Assembly: GCA_019246375.1 (NCBI GenBank)
Contig: JAFAQO010000023.1
Location: forward strand, 1-11,935
Direction: 5' to 3'
Source of the DNA: Mycobacterium sp.
GTDB lineage: Bacteria > Actinomycetota > Actinomycetes > Mycobacteriales > Mycobacteriaceae
DNA length: 11,935 nt
A program made the translations under genes and the position numbers. Positions 1-7,081 of the stretch are shown in pieces. Under the pieces are notes generated by a model that saw nothing but the letters and a program-made list of their open reading frames with translations, did no database searches and was not told the origin of the DNA. Position 1 is the stretch's first letter. The number at the start of each line of letters is the position of its first letter.

Positions 1-1
1 A

Positions 2-178
2 GGCGACGGCCGCCGCACCGCTGAGTGGTGTTCCCGCCTCCTGACGCTGACTCGCCGCTCCAGCTCTTTCGCGGCGGCCCCTGCCCGTGGCCTCACGCTG
101 CTGGGTGTCGACTATCCACCGGAAGGCCAACTGGCCCAACGAATTTCAGTCACCCGCGAACTGCGCGTACTTGACTAG
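2..178 (+). CDS. truA: tRNA pseudouridine synthase A, C-terminal end (partial)
   Basis: The frame is open from the window edge to a TAG at 176-178, giving 58 residues. It contains APARGLTLLGVDYPPEGQL, which matches the C-terminal strand of TruA (family pattern A-x-GLTL-x-x-VDYP). TruA converts uridines 38-40 of the tRNA anticodon arm to pseudouridine in the cytoplasm. The catalytic aspartate lies upstream, outside the window. In M. tuberculosis truA also converges on a cluster that contains cutinase genes, and the same convergent layout is seen here, which supports the call. The segment is too short to judge whether the whole gene is intact. The stop is followed within 6 bases by the inverted repeat at 184-247. 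Confidence 0.87.
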   Translation, partial: GDGRRTAEWCSRLLTLTRRSSSFAAAPARGLTLLGVDYPPEGQLAQRISVTRELRVLD

Positions 179-183
179 ACACC

Positions 184-247
184 CCGCGAGCAGACGCTAA
201 CTCGCACAAATCCGGCGATGGTAATGCGATTCCGCGTCTGCTCGCGG
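184..247. terminator. Perfect 14-bp inverted repeat between convergent genes, likely bidirectional terminator
   Basis: The left arm CCGCGAGCAGACGC (184-197) and the right arm GCGTCTGCTCGCGG (234-247) are exact reverse complements, separated by 36 bases. The element lies exactly between the truA stop (178) and the cutinase stop (266), the usual place for a shared terminator. There is no U tract, which is common in mycobacterial terminators. The 36-nt loop is long for an intrinsic terminator, so it could instead be a dispersed mycobacterial repeat or a protein-binding dyad. Confidence 0.55.
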
Positions 248-265
248 TAAGTGTGCGCGGTAGGG

Positions 266-961
266 CTAGAGCCTTCCCGCGACGAAGTCGGCGGCCTGGT
301 TCGCCATTCCCGCCTGGATGTAGGCGTTGGCAAGATGCTGGGGCCAGTTGTCTTTCCAGGTGTTCGGATCGGCCGGGTTGCAGATCGGATCGGCGCCGTG
401 GCACAACTCGATGGTCCGGTCGTTGTAGGTCGGGTTGAAGTTGGTGATCGGGCCCGCCCATTGGCTCCCGTTGCCGAACAATGCGACGGCGGCGACGTGC
501 TGATCGGTGCCCTGCGGGAGGGGACTGCGGAAACCGAACGCGGAGACAGGAACCGCGAGCACCACGTCGGTGACCGCCGCGCCGAGCGAGTAGCCGCCCA
601 GTACCAGCCGGGTGTTCGGGCAGTTGTTGACCATGTACTGGACGTGCTGGCTCATGTCGTTGGCGCCAACGTCGACCTCCGTGTCGGCGGGGTACTTCAC
701 GGGGTATACGCCGATGTCCGTACCTCCAGCTTTGGAGCGGAGCGCGTTGATGAACGCGTTGCCGAGTACGCCTGTCCCCGGTGATTCCAGTCGGCCGCGG
801 GCGAAGACCACTTCCACCGGCGGACAATTCGCGGCGGCGGCCCGCGGCGCTGCCCCCGGCGTCCCGGACGGTAGCAAAACAGGAGCAAACGTCAACGCGG
901 CGGCGATCACGACCGCCGCTAGCCCGACCCCAACCGATTTACGCGCAAGCAAATCTCGCAC
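266..961 (-). CDS. Secreted cutinase-family serine esterase, Cut2/Culp2-like
   Basis: This 231-aa protein has an N-terminal hydrophobic signal (residues about 10-30) followed by an Ala-rich stretch, so export and cleavage near residue 45 are likely. The mature part is an alpha/beta-hydrolase of the cutinase family. The nucleophile is Ser125 in GYSLG (123-127), the acid is probably Asp191 in ADPIC, and the base is His209. Cys46/Cys114 and Cys187/Cys194 could form the two usual disulfides. Such enzymes cleave short to medium acyl esters or act as phospholipases at the cell surface. From memory, the N-terminus (M-x-DLL-x-R), ARGR, GANDM and FGNGSQW resemble Rv2301 (Cut2) more than Cut3 or Cut4, although the truA-side location recalls cut3/cut4. 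I chose the GTG at 961 because of this N-terminal similarity. The ATG at 966 is out of frame. Confidence 0.92.
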   Translation of the reverse strand: MRDLLARKSVGVGLAAVVIAAALTFAPVLLPSGTPGAAPRAAAANCPPVEVVFARGRLESPGTGVLGNAFINALRSKAGGTDIGVYPVKYPADTEVDVGANDMSQHVQYMVNNCPNTRLVLGGYSLGAAVTDVVLAVPVSAFGFRSPLPQGTDQHVAAVALFGNGSQWAGPITNFNPTYNDRTIELCHGADPICNPADPNTWKDNWPQHLANAYIQAGMANQAADFVAGRL

Positions 962-967
962 AGCATG

Positions 968-973
968 ATGTTA
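968..973 (-). promoter_or_regulatory. Possible -10 box giving a leaderless cutinase mRNA
   Basis: On the minus strand TAACAT fits the mycobacterial SigA -10 pattern TANNNT. Six bases separate it from the GTG start at 961, so transcription would begin at or next to the start codon. No Shine-Dalgarno lies at normal distance; a GGGG run is about 20 bases upstream of the start. No good -35 hexamer is visible. Confidence 0.35.
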
Positions 974-1094
974 GCGATTCGCGCCCCTGCGTTGGGCAGC
1001 TTGAAAGATTGCGCGAGTTAGCTCTCGCCGGCTGCTGAGCCCTGTGGCGTAGGTAGGAGGTCGCCCTATAGGTTCGACTGCAGGAGGGGGGAAG

Positions 1095-2540
1095 ATGCTT
1101 GGGCGGTCGGGAGACAAAACGTCATCGTCACCGATCGAAGACAACAGGCACGAAGTCGACCGGCTCGGGCAGTTCGTAAGCGAGGCCAACCTGTCAGATC
1201 TCGGGTCGTCGCTACCCACGCTTAAACGCAACGTGCTCGATAGCATCGCGTGCGCGCTCGGTGCTCTTGACGGCGAGCTGATCCCGGCGATCCGCGCACA
1301 GGCCGAACAGTTCAGCAGCCAGCGCACCACCACGTTCATTGGTGGCGGTCGTACGTCGGTTGACCAGTCGGCGTTCTTCAACGCTGTCCTGGTCCGCTAT
1401 CCCGACCTCCTGGACACCTTTCTGACCCCCGGTGGCCTGTGCCACCCCGCCGACAACTTCGGTGCCGTCCTGGCGATGGCCGAACACGTGGGCGCCACTG
1501 GCGCGGATTTCCTACTGGGCCTGGCCATCGCGTATGAAGTGCAATGCCGATTCAGCGCGCAGGTACCTGTTATGGCGCGCGGGCTCAATCACGCACTGCA
1601 GTTGGCGATGTCGGTGGCCGCCGGAACGTCCAAGCTGCTGGGTTTCGACACCCAGCACACCGCCTCGGCCATCGCCGCGTCCAGCGCTGACAACGTCTCT
1701 CTGGCCGCCGTGCACACTGAGCCTGTTTCGACGTGGAAAGGAATCTCACCGGCGATCACCGGCATGCGCGCGGTCTACACGACACTGCTCGTCGGCCGGG
1801 GCGTAACTGGCCCCCGGTCAGTGATTGAAGGCCCCAACGGTCTAGTTCAGCTGTTCGACCAGCCGATCGACTTCCGCACCGAAGACCACACGCTGACCGC
1901 CGTCGAGCAGACCTACCTCAAGCAGTACTGCTCATTGATCCATGGCCAGAACGTCATCGACGCCACTCTGGCCATCCGCACCCAACACCGATTCACTGGC
2001 GACGACGTCGCTCAGGTAAGCCTTGAAGTGTTCGATGGTGCCTACGACTTCGCCGGCGGGGGACGCTACGGCAATAAAGACCACCCGCAGACCAAAGAGC
2101 AGGCCGACTACAACTTGAAATATCTCAGCGCGGTCGCGCTGCTCGACGGCCAAGTCGGACCCGAACAACTGGAAACCGAGCGGGTCCGACGTGCCGACGT
2201 GCAGAGCCTGCTGCAGCGTGTGACTGTCACACCGGCTGAGGACCTCACCGCCGCCTACCCCGGACGTACCTCCATCCGCGTCCACATCACACTGCGCGAC
2301 GGACGCACCTTCGACCGGGAACAGTCCGACTTCGAAGGTTCGCCAACCCGGCCCATGTCCTGGGAACGCGTCGTGGAAAAGTTCCACTGGCTGGCCGAGC
2401 CGTTCGCCGACGAAAGCTTGCAGGCCGCTATCATCAGCGCCGTCGAGAAACTCGACGACATTCCGATCACGGAGCTTACCGGTCTGCTGGCGGCGGTCAG
2501 TCCCACACCGAAACGCCCGCGCAGCCGCGGTCGGCTCTGA
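1095..2540 (+). CDS. MmgE/PrpD family protein (2-methylcitrate dehydratase-like)
   Basis: This 481-aa cytoplasmic protein is the usual length for the MmgE/PrpD family, whose best-known members dehydrate 2-methylcitrate in propionate breakdown. Visible family features are the helical N-terminal domain with RYPDLLDTF and HPADN (117-121), the segment GATGADFLLGLAIAYEV, and the C-terminal domain with KQYCSLIHGQNVIDA (276-290) and a P-x-T-x-x-x-AD-x-x-L-x-Y block (331-343). The start is fixed by a very strong AGGAGGGGGG ribosome site at 1082-1091. No prpB or prpC is in the window, so the substrate is uncertain: other family members include itaconate-related decarboxylases and uncharacterised dehydratases. 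The C-terminus ends in a short basic tail (KRPRSRGRL). It is divergent from the cutinase, with 133 bp between the starts. A TAGGTT at 1069-1074 could be its -10 box. Confidence 0.87.
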   Translation: MLGRSGDKTSSSPIEDNRHEVDRLGQFVSEANLSDLGSSLPTLKRNVLDSIACALGALDGELIPAIRAQAEQFSSQRTTTFIGGGRTSVDQSAFFNAVLVRYPDLLDTFLTPGGLCHPADNFGAVLAMAEHVGATGADFLLGLAIAYEVQCRFSAQVPVMARGLNHALQLAMSVAAGTSKLLGFDTQHTASAIAASSADNVSLAAVHTEPVSTWKGISPAITGMRAVYTTLLVGRGVTGPRSVIEGPNGLVQLFDQPIDFRTEDHTLTAVEQTYLKQYCSLIHGQNVIDATLAIRTQHRFTGDDVAQVSLEVFDGAYDFAGGGRYGNKDHPQTKEQADYNLKYLSAVALLDGQVGPEQLETERVRRADVQSLLQRVTVTPAEDLTAAYPGRTSIRVHITLRDGRTFDREQSDFEGSPTRPMSWERVVEKFHWLAEPFADESLQAAIISAVEKLDDIPITELTGLLAAVSPTPKRPRSRGRL

Positions 2541-2633
2541 GCTGACCGGTGATGCTCGACGAAAATGGATCTGGACAATGGCTTTAGCGATAGTGGTTCC
2601 GGAGCCAATGGATCGCGCAGACGAAGGGGAAGC

Positions 2634-3602
2634 ATGCGCGCGGTGAACTCTAGGCGCTCTTGCCTGAGGCACGATCGTGCGCATCGGTCCCGCGTGACGC
2701 GTTGCGCCGTAATGCTGGTCGTCGTTGCGCTAACATGCGCGCTCGCCTGCTCAGAGCCGACCCGATCGCCAACCGCATCGACGTCGACGGTCACGCCGCC
2801 CAGAAGACCGACGACGGTCCCGCCCGCGCAGCCGCGGCTGGCATCGAACCCCGCGCAGCTGGCCGATGATCTGGTTGCCGACGAGCACGCGTTGCGCAAC
2901 CGGTCGTCGTCGGAGGTCGTGCTGATGCGGGCCGCGCGCCGCCAACGGGCCGCCTACCATGCCCTTGGTTCGCATCCCGAGTGGGACGTGATCGCGCACC
3001 CGCGGATCCCTCGGCCGTTGCTTCCCGTCTATGAAGGCAACGTCGGCGCGCAACGGCAGTTCAACGCGATGCTTGCGAGCGATCCACAGTACACACTGCC
3101 TGCCTGGCGCATCGACCCACCCGCGCCAGCCGACAAGCTGCTCGGTTACTACCGCAAAGCGGAGGCGGCGACCGGCGTCGGCTGGAACTACCTTGCGGCG
3201 ATCAACCTGGTCGAAACCGGCCTCGGCCGCATCATCGGCGTGAGTTCTGCTGGCGCGCAAGGTCCCATGCAGTTCTTACCGGGGACGTTCGCCGAATACG
3301 GCGACGGTGGTGACATCCTCTCGCCGCATGACAGCATCATGGCGGCCGGTCGCTTCCTCGCGGCGAACGGTTTCGTCCACAACCACGACCACGCCATATT
3401 CGCGTACAACAATTCGGACCAGTACGTCCAGGCGATCGATGACTACGCCGCTGTGCTCGCAACCGATCCCGGTGCGTTCGCCGGCTACTACCGGTGGGAT
3501 ATCTACTACCACACGACTGCGGGTGACGTGCTCCTGCCGATCGGTTACGTCGCAACCTCGCCGATCCCAGTGTTCGAGTACTTGGCGGCCCACCCGCAGT
3601 AA
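2634..3602 (+). CDS. Secreted lytic transglycosylase (SLT domain), probable lipoprotein
   Basis: This is a 322-aa exported protein. A basic N-terminus precedes a hydrophobic stretch (24-38) that ends in ALAC, a loose lipobox with Cys39 as the possible lipidation site. A Thr/Pro/Ser-rich linker (40-70) follows. The SLT domain (about 165-265) has NLVETGLGR with the probable catalytic Glu194, SSAGAQGPMQFLPGTF (204-219) and the late YNNSDQYV motif. The family cleaves the MurNAc-GlcNAc bond of peptidoglycan to give 1,6-anhydro ends. The domain resembles mycobacterial Rv1230c-like proteins as I remember them. I prefer the ATG at 2634 because AAGGGGA lies 3 bases upstream and the signal peptide then starts correctly. 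An ATG at 2565 would add 23 polar residues in front of the signal. It follows the dehydratase by 93 bp on the same strand, so co-transcription is possible but unproven. Confidence 0.88.
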   Translation: MRAVNSRRSCLRHDRAHRSRVTRCAVMLVVVALTCALACSEPTRSPTASTSTVTPPRRPTTVPPAQPRLASNPAQLADDLVADEHALRNRSSSEVVLMRAARRQRAAYHALGSHPEWDVIAHPRIPRPLLPVYEGNVGAQRQFNAMLASDPQYTLPAWRIDPPAPADKLLGYYRKAEAATGVGWNYLAAINLVETGLGRIIGVSSAGAQGPMQFLPGTFAEYGDGGDILSPHDSIMAAGRFLAANGFVHNHDHAIFAYNNSDQYVQAIDDYAAVLATDPGAFAGYYRWDIYYHTTAGDVLLPIGYVATSPIPVFEYLAAHPQ

Positions 3603-3685
3603 AAATCCGGAAGGCGCTGCCAGCCGGCCGGCACCCTGGTGGAGCGACCAGCGACGGCAGCCGCCAGCCACGCGTTTCCGGCCGA

Positions 3686-4876
3686 TCAGCCGAAGCGGCC
3701 CAGGCCGGCGGTATCTTCTAGCAGATCGGCGGCACTGGCAACGCTTTTGGCGGGCTTGGTCATTTGGTTGGCGACCTCACGGGCTCGAGCGACGTATTGC
3801 TGAGTGAGGATTAAGCTCAGATCCGCGACAAGTGATTCTTCGGTCGTGGTCGAGAAAGGCTGCGCAAAGCCGACTTTCAGCCGCTTGACCGCGTCTGCCC
3901 AGATCGGCTGGTCATGCCCGATCCACAGGATCAAGGTGGGGATTCCGGCTCGCATGCCTGCGGCCGTGGTGCCGGCGCCCCCATGGTGGACGACCGCGCG
4001 GCAACAGGGAAGGATGGCCGCGTGATTCACCGCGGTCACAACCTTGACATTGTTGAAATGCGGGATGCGGGTGAAGTCATTTGCCCCGGAGCAAATCAAC
4101 GCCCGTTCGCCTAGCTGCGCGCAGGCCGCGCTGATCATGGCGAGCATCTCAGTGGGAGATGGGACCGGCGTGCTGCCGAAGCCGAAGTAGATCGGCGGCG
4201 TCGCAGCGGCAATCCACGACAAGACCTCGTCGTCGGCATCGGTCGGCAACTCCAAGGTCAGCGCGCCGACGAAGGGCCGTCGCCTGCCCTGTTCCGGCCA
4301 TTCGGCTGCTAGCCCGGAAAAGCACAGCGCGTCGTAGGCCTGGATTTCCAGCGATCCGCGTTCCACCATCTGTGGTGTCGAGGGTCCGGTTGCCTCCGGC
4401 AAGCCCAGTGCACGGCGATGGGCGTCTTCAGCGTTTTTCATGATGCGCCAATGCAGCCACCCAACCGGCAAGACCTGCGGGAAGAAGTGCAGCGCTGCCA
4501 GCGGAATGCGGTGATACTCCGCGATGTTGGCGGCGAGCCCCTGCTCGCTCATGCCCGCCAATAGCAGGTCGGCCCCATCTGCCAACGCCGTCAGCGTCGT
4601 GCCCATCTCCACCCAGACCTGGGTAACATGCTCCATAACTTCGGGCAGCGCGGTGATCGGATTCTGGATCTTGCCGACGAAGTCCTCGTCGTGTGGCAGC
4701 GCCTGCGAGTCCGGTCCGTAGGCGACCACAGCAAGCCCTACCGACTCGACGAAGCTAAGCATGTTGGGCGGGACCGCCATGCGCACCACGTGACCTCGAC
4801 GCAGCAGCTCCCGACCAACGGCGGCGCAGGGCTCGACATCGCCACGAGTTCCATAGCTTGCCAGCACGAATCTCAT
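3686..4876 (-). CDS. UGT-type (GT1/GT28-like) glycosyltransferase, mycobacterial family
   Basis: This 396-aa two-domain GT-B enzyme transfers sugar from a nucleotide-sugar donor to a lipid or other hydrophobic acceptor. The N-terminal acceptor domain opens with [19 protein letters not shown] (3-21), including the glycine-rich loop. The C-terminal donor domain has FGFGST (231-236) and the signature [19 protein letters not shown] (297-315), with Asp322-Gln323 to bind the donor sugar. These features match Rv1524/Rv1526c and the glycopeptidolipid and phenolic-glycolipid transferases of mycobacteria. The expected length is nearer 414-430 aa. The shortfall lies around residues 133-140, where FFP runs almost directly into GWLHWRI. 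Low hydrophobicity and no signal peptide suggest a cytoplasmic or membrane-peripheral location. It is divergent from the FAAL across 131 bp, which suggests a shared lipid pathway. The acceptor is unknown. Confidence 0.9.
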   Translation of the reverse strand: MRFVLASYGTRGDVEPCAAVGRELLRRGHVVRMAVPPNMLSFVESVGLAVVAYGPDSQALPHDEDFVGKIQNPITALPEVMEHVTQVWVEMGTTLTALADGADLLLAGMSEQGLAANIAEYHRIPLAALHFFPQVLPVGWLHWRIMKNAEDAHRRALGLPEATGPSTPQMVERGSLEIQAYDALCFSGLAAEWPEQGRRRPFVGALTLELPTDADDEVLSWIAAATPPIYFGFGSTPVPSPTEMLAMISAACAQLGERALICSGANDFTRIPHFNNVKVVTAVNHAAILPCCRAVVHHGGAGTTAAGMRAGIPTLILWIGHDQPIWADAVKRLKVGFAQPFSTTTEESLVADLSLILTQQYVARAREVANQMTKPAKSVASAADLLEDTAGLGRFG

Positions 4877-4882
4877 CGCCGG

Positions 4883-4910
4883 AGCCTACCTATGATGCCT
4901 ACACGTCCAA
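4883..4910 (-). promoter_or_regulatory. Probable SigA-type promoter of the glycosyltransferase, leaderless
   Basis: On the minus strand TTGGAC (4910-4905) is followed after 16 bases by TAGGCT (4888-4883), then six bases, then the ATG at 4876. This is a recognisable -35/-10 pair with good spacing, and the start codon sits at the expected transcription start. There is no Shine-Dalgarno at normal distance. Confidence 0.5.
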
Positions 4911-4995
4911 GCGGGCGAACTGGCTGTGTCGGTATCGCTCGACGCATCTCGACCAGAACTCTATACGGGCGGAAGGGACCGACCGCCGCGGCCTT

Positions 4996-5001
4996 TAAAC
5001 T
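4996..5001 (+). promoter_or_regulatory. Possible -10 box of the FAAL gene, leaderless
   Basis: TAAACT fits TANNNT and is separated from the ATG at 5008 by six bases. No convincing -35 hexamer is found 16-19 bases upstream, and no ribosome-binding site is present. It stands out as an AT-rich spot in GC-rich DNA and faces away from the glycosyltransferase promoter. Confidence 0.42.
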
Positions 5002-5007
5002 GCGGGT

Positions 5008-6879
5008 ATGGATTGCGGCTCCCGGCAGAAATCCATGGTTCCTAAGGGCTTGCTACAGATCGAGGACTGCCTGGATGCCGAGGGCGGCATCGCTTTGCCA
5101 CCGGACGTCACGCTGGTATCTCTTATCGACCGCAACGCGGCGAATATCGGTGACTCGGTGGCGTATCGCTACGTGGACTACACCCGCTCAGCTGACGGAC
5201 AGGTCGTCGAGCTGACCTGGCGCCATTTTGCTATCCGCGTGCGAGCCGTCGCTGCCGTCCTGCAGCAAGTCACAACTCGCGGTGACAGGGTAGCGATCCT
5301 CGCGCCGCAAGGCCTCGACTATGTCGTCGGAATGTACGCGGCGGTCAAGGCGGGCGCGATTGCGGTGCCGTTGTTCGCGCCGGAGCTGCCCGGCCATGCT
5401 GAGCGTCTCGACACGGCGCTGCATGATGCAAGGCCCAAAGTGGTACTGACCATAGCGGCAGCGACCGAAGCCGTCCAGGCATTCCTGCTCAAGCTGCCGC
5501 CCGTTCAACGGCCGCAGGTCATCATCATCGATCAGATACCCGACACGGCGAGAGAAGCTTTCGCCCCAATCGATTTCGACCTTGACGACATCTCCCATTT
5601 GCAGTACACCTCGGGCTCGACACGACCCCCGGTCGGCGTGGAGATCACCCATCGCGCGGTCGGCACCAATCTGCTCCAGATGATTCTGTCGATCGACCTA
5701 CTGGACCGGAACACCCGCGGTGTCAGTTGGTTACCGCTCTACCACGACATGGGCCTCTCGATGATCGGCTTTCCCGCGGTATACGGCGGCCACTGCACCT
5801 TGATGTCGCCAACTGCTTTCATCCGTAGGCCGCAGCGGTGGATTCGAATATTGGCTGATGAGTCGCGCACCGGCCGCGTGGTCACCGCCGCGCCGAACTT
5901 CGCCTGCGAGTGGACTGCACAGCGTGGCCAACTTGCGCACGGCGAGGATGTCGACCTGCGCAATGTCGTCATGATTATCGGTTCCGAACCGGTCAGCATT
6001 GATGCGATGAGGACATTCGAGGATGCGTTCGCGCCCTATGGGTTACGGCGCACGGCGATAAAGCCTTCGTACGGCATGGCTGAGGCGACTTTGTTTGTCT
6101 CGACCGTCGACCCCGCCGCTGAGCCGACGGTTGTGTATCTCGACCGGGAGAAACTGGGCGCCGGTCATGCGGTACGAGTTGCGGCTGATTCTCCCAATGC
6201 CGTGGCACAGGTGTCGTGCGGTCGGATAGCTCGCAGCCAGTGGGGCGTGATCGTCAACCCTGATACCGGTGAAGAGCTGCCCGAGGGTCAGGTCGGGGAA
6301 ATCTGGTTGCAAGGGAACAACATCGGTCGCGGCTACTGGGGACGGCTTGCGGAAACCAGATTGGCGTTCGGCGCCAAGCTCCAATCCCGGCTCATGGACG
6401 GAAGCCACGCTGACGGCTCACCGGCCGGCGGCGCATGGCTGCGCACCGGAGATCTGGGCATGTATCTCGGCGGTGAGCTCTACATCACCGGCCGAATTGT
6501 TGAGCTGGTCATCATCGACGGCCGCAATCACTATCCGCAGCATATCGAGGCCAGCGCCGCGGAAGCCTCGCCCGTCGTGCGGCGCGGATATGTCGTGGCG
6601 TTCTCCGCGCCGGCGAACGACGTGCCGGGATCGAATACCGACGACACAAGCGAACGCCTGGTGATCATTGCCGAACGTGCGGCCGGCACCGCCCGTGTCG
6701 ATCCGCAGCCGGCGATCGAATCGATCCGGGCGACAGTGGCGTACCGACACGGCCTGACGGTGGCTGACGTGCGTTTGCTACCAGCTGGCGCTATCCCGCG
6801 CACGACCAGCGGCAAGCTGGCGCGCCGGGCCTGCCGCTCCCAGTACCTCGGCGGCGTATTGGGTCACCAACGTCCTTGA
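5008..6879 (+). CDS. Long-chain fatty acyl-AMP ligase (FAAL), FadD32-like
   Basis: This 623-aa ANL-superfamily enzyme is expected to activate a fatty acid as acyl-adenylate for hand-over to an acyl carrier or polyketide synthase. Domain order is a large N-domain with the phosphate loop YTSGSTRPPVGV (200-211), WLPLYHDMGL (241-250), AAPNFACE (294-301), the adenine motif PSYGMAEATLFVS (353-365) and RTGDLG (479-484), then the hinge and C-domain with DGRNHYPQ (504-511) and catalytic Lys603 in TTSGKLARRACR. The block from 364 to about 430, including VAADSPNAVAQVS, matches the FadD32 branch as I recall it, and the length matches FAALs (580-640 aa) better than acyl-CoA ligases. The hinge reads GRIVEL instead of the common GRIKDL. 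Translation could also start at the ATG at 5035. No polyketide synthase or carrier protein is in the window. Confidence 0.9.
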   Translation: MDCGSRQKSMVPKGLLQIEDCLDAEGGIALPPDVTLVSLIDRNAANIGDSVAYRYVDYTRSADGQVVELTWRHFAIRVRAVAAVLQQVTTRGDRVAILAPQGLDYVVGMYAAVKAGAIAVPLFAPELPGHAERLDTALHDARPKVVLTIAAATEAVQAFLLKLPPVQRPQVIIIDQIPDTAREAFAPIDFDLDDISHLQYTSGSTRPPVGVEITHRAVGTNLLQMILSIDLLDRNTRGVSWLPLYHDMGLSMIGFPAVYGGHCTLMSPTAFIRRPQRWIRILADESRTGRVVTAAPNFACEWTAQRGQLAHGEDVDLRNVVMIIGSEPVSIDAMRTFEDAFAPYGLRRTAIKPSYGMAEATLFVSTVDPAAEPTVVYLDREKLGAGHAVRVAADSPNAVAQVSCGRIARSQWGVIVNPDTGEELPEGQVGEIWLQGNNIGRGYWGRLAETRLAFGAKLQSRLMDGSHADGSPAGGAWLRTGDLGMYLGGELYITGRIVELVIIDGRNHYPQHIEASAAEASPVVRRGYVVAFSAPANDVPGSNTDDTSERLVIIAERAAGTARVDPQPAIESIRATVAYRHGLTVADVRLLPAGAIPRTTSGKLARRACRSQYLGGVLGHQRP

Positions 6880-7042
6880 TGCGGCGACCCGCTCAATGAA
6901 AAGCTGACCCGATGCAGTGGAATACATTGCCGGACAACACTCACGGTGCCTGCTGATAGCGGGGCCGTTGCCAACCGGAAGAGCCCTTCCCGGTCATCCG
7001 CCAGTAGCCCCGTCCGTCGAGTAGCGCGGCAGTTCAACGGAA

Positions 7043-7074
7043 TTGCGATTACCATCGTCATGAACGGTTAATCT
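7043..7074 (+). promoter_or_regulatory. Possible promoter of the acyltransferase gene, leaderless
   Basis: TAATCT (7069-7074) fits TANNNT and lies seven bases before the ATG at 7082, so the mRNA would start at the start codon. TTGCGA (7043-7048) is a candidate -35, but its 20-base spacing is long. No ribosome-binding site precedes the ATG. This supports separate transcription from the FAAL. The rest of the 202-bp gap (6880-7081) shows no gene. Confidence 0.42.
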
Positions 7075-7081
7075 CATCGAG

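Noticed and set aside
150..827. Minus-strand open frame of 225 codons over the cutinase
   Set aside because: It is another frame of the cutinase gene, with an Arg-rich product lacking motifs.
1932..2684. Minus-strand open frame of 250 codons over the dehydratase
   Set aside because: It is antisense to conserved PrpD-family sequence and its product shows no domain.
3618..3633. Imperfect 16-bp palindrome between the transglycosylase and glycosyltransferase stops
   Set aside because: Position suits a terminator, but one internal mismatch pair, no loop space and no U tract make it too weak to annotate.
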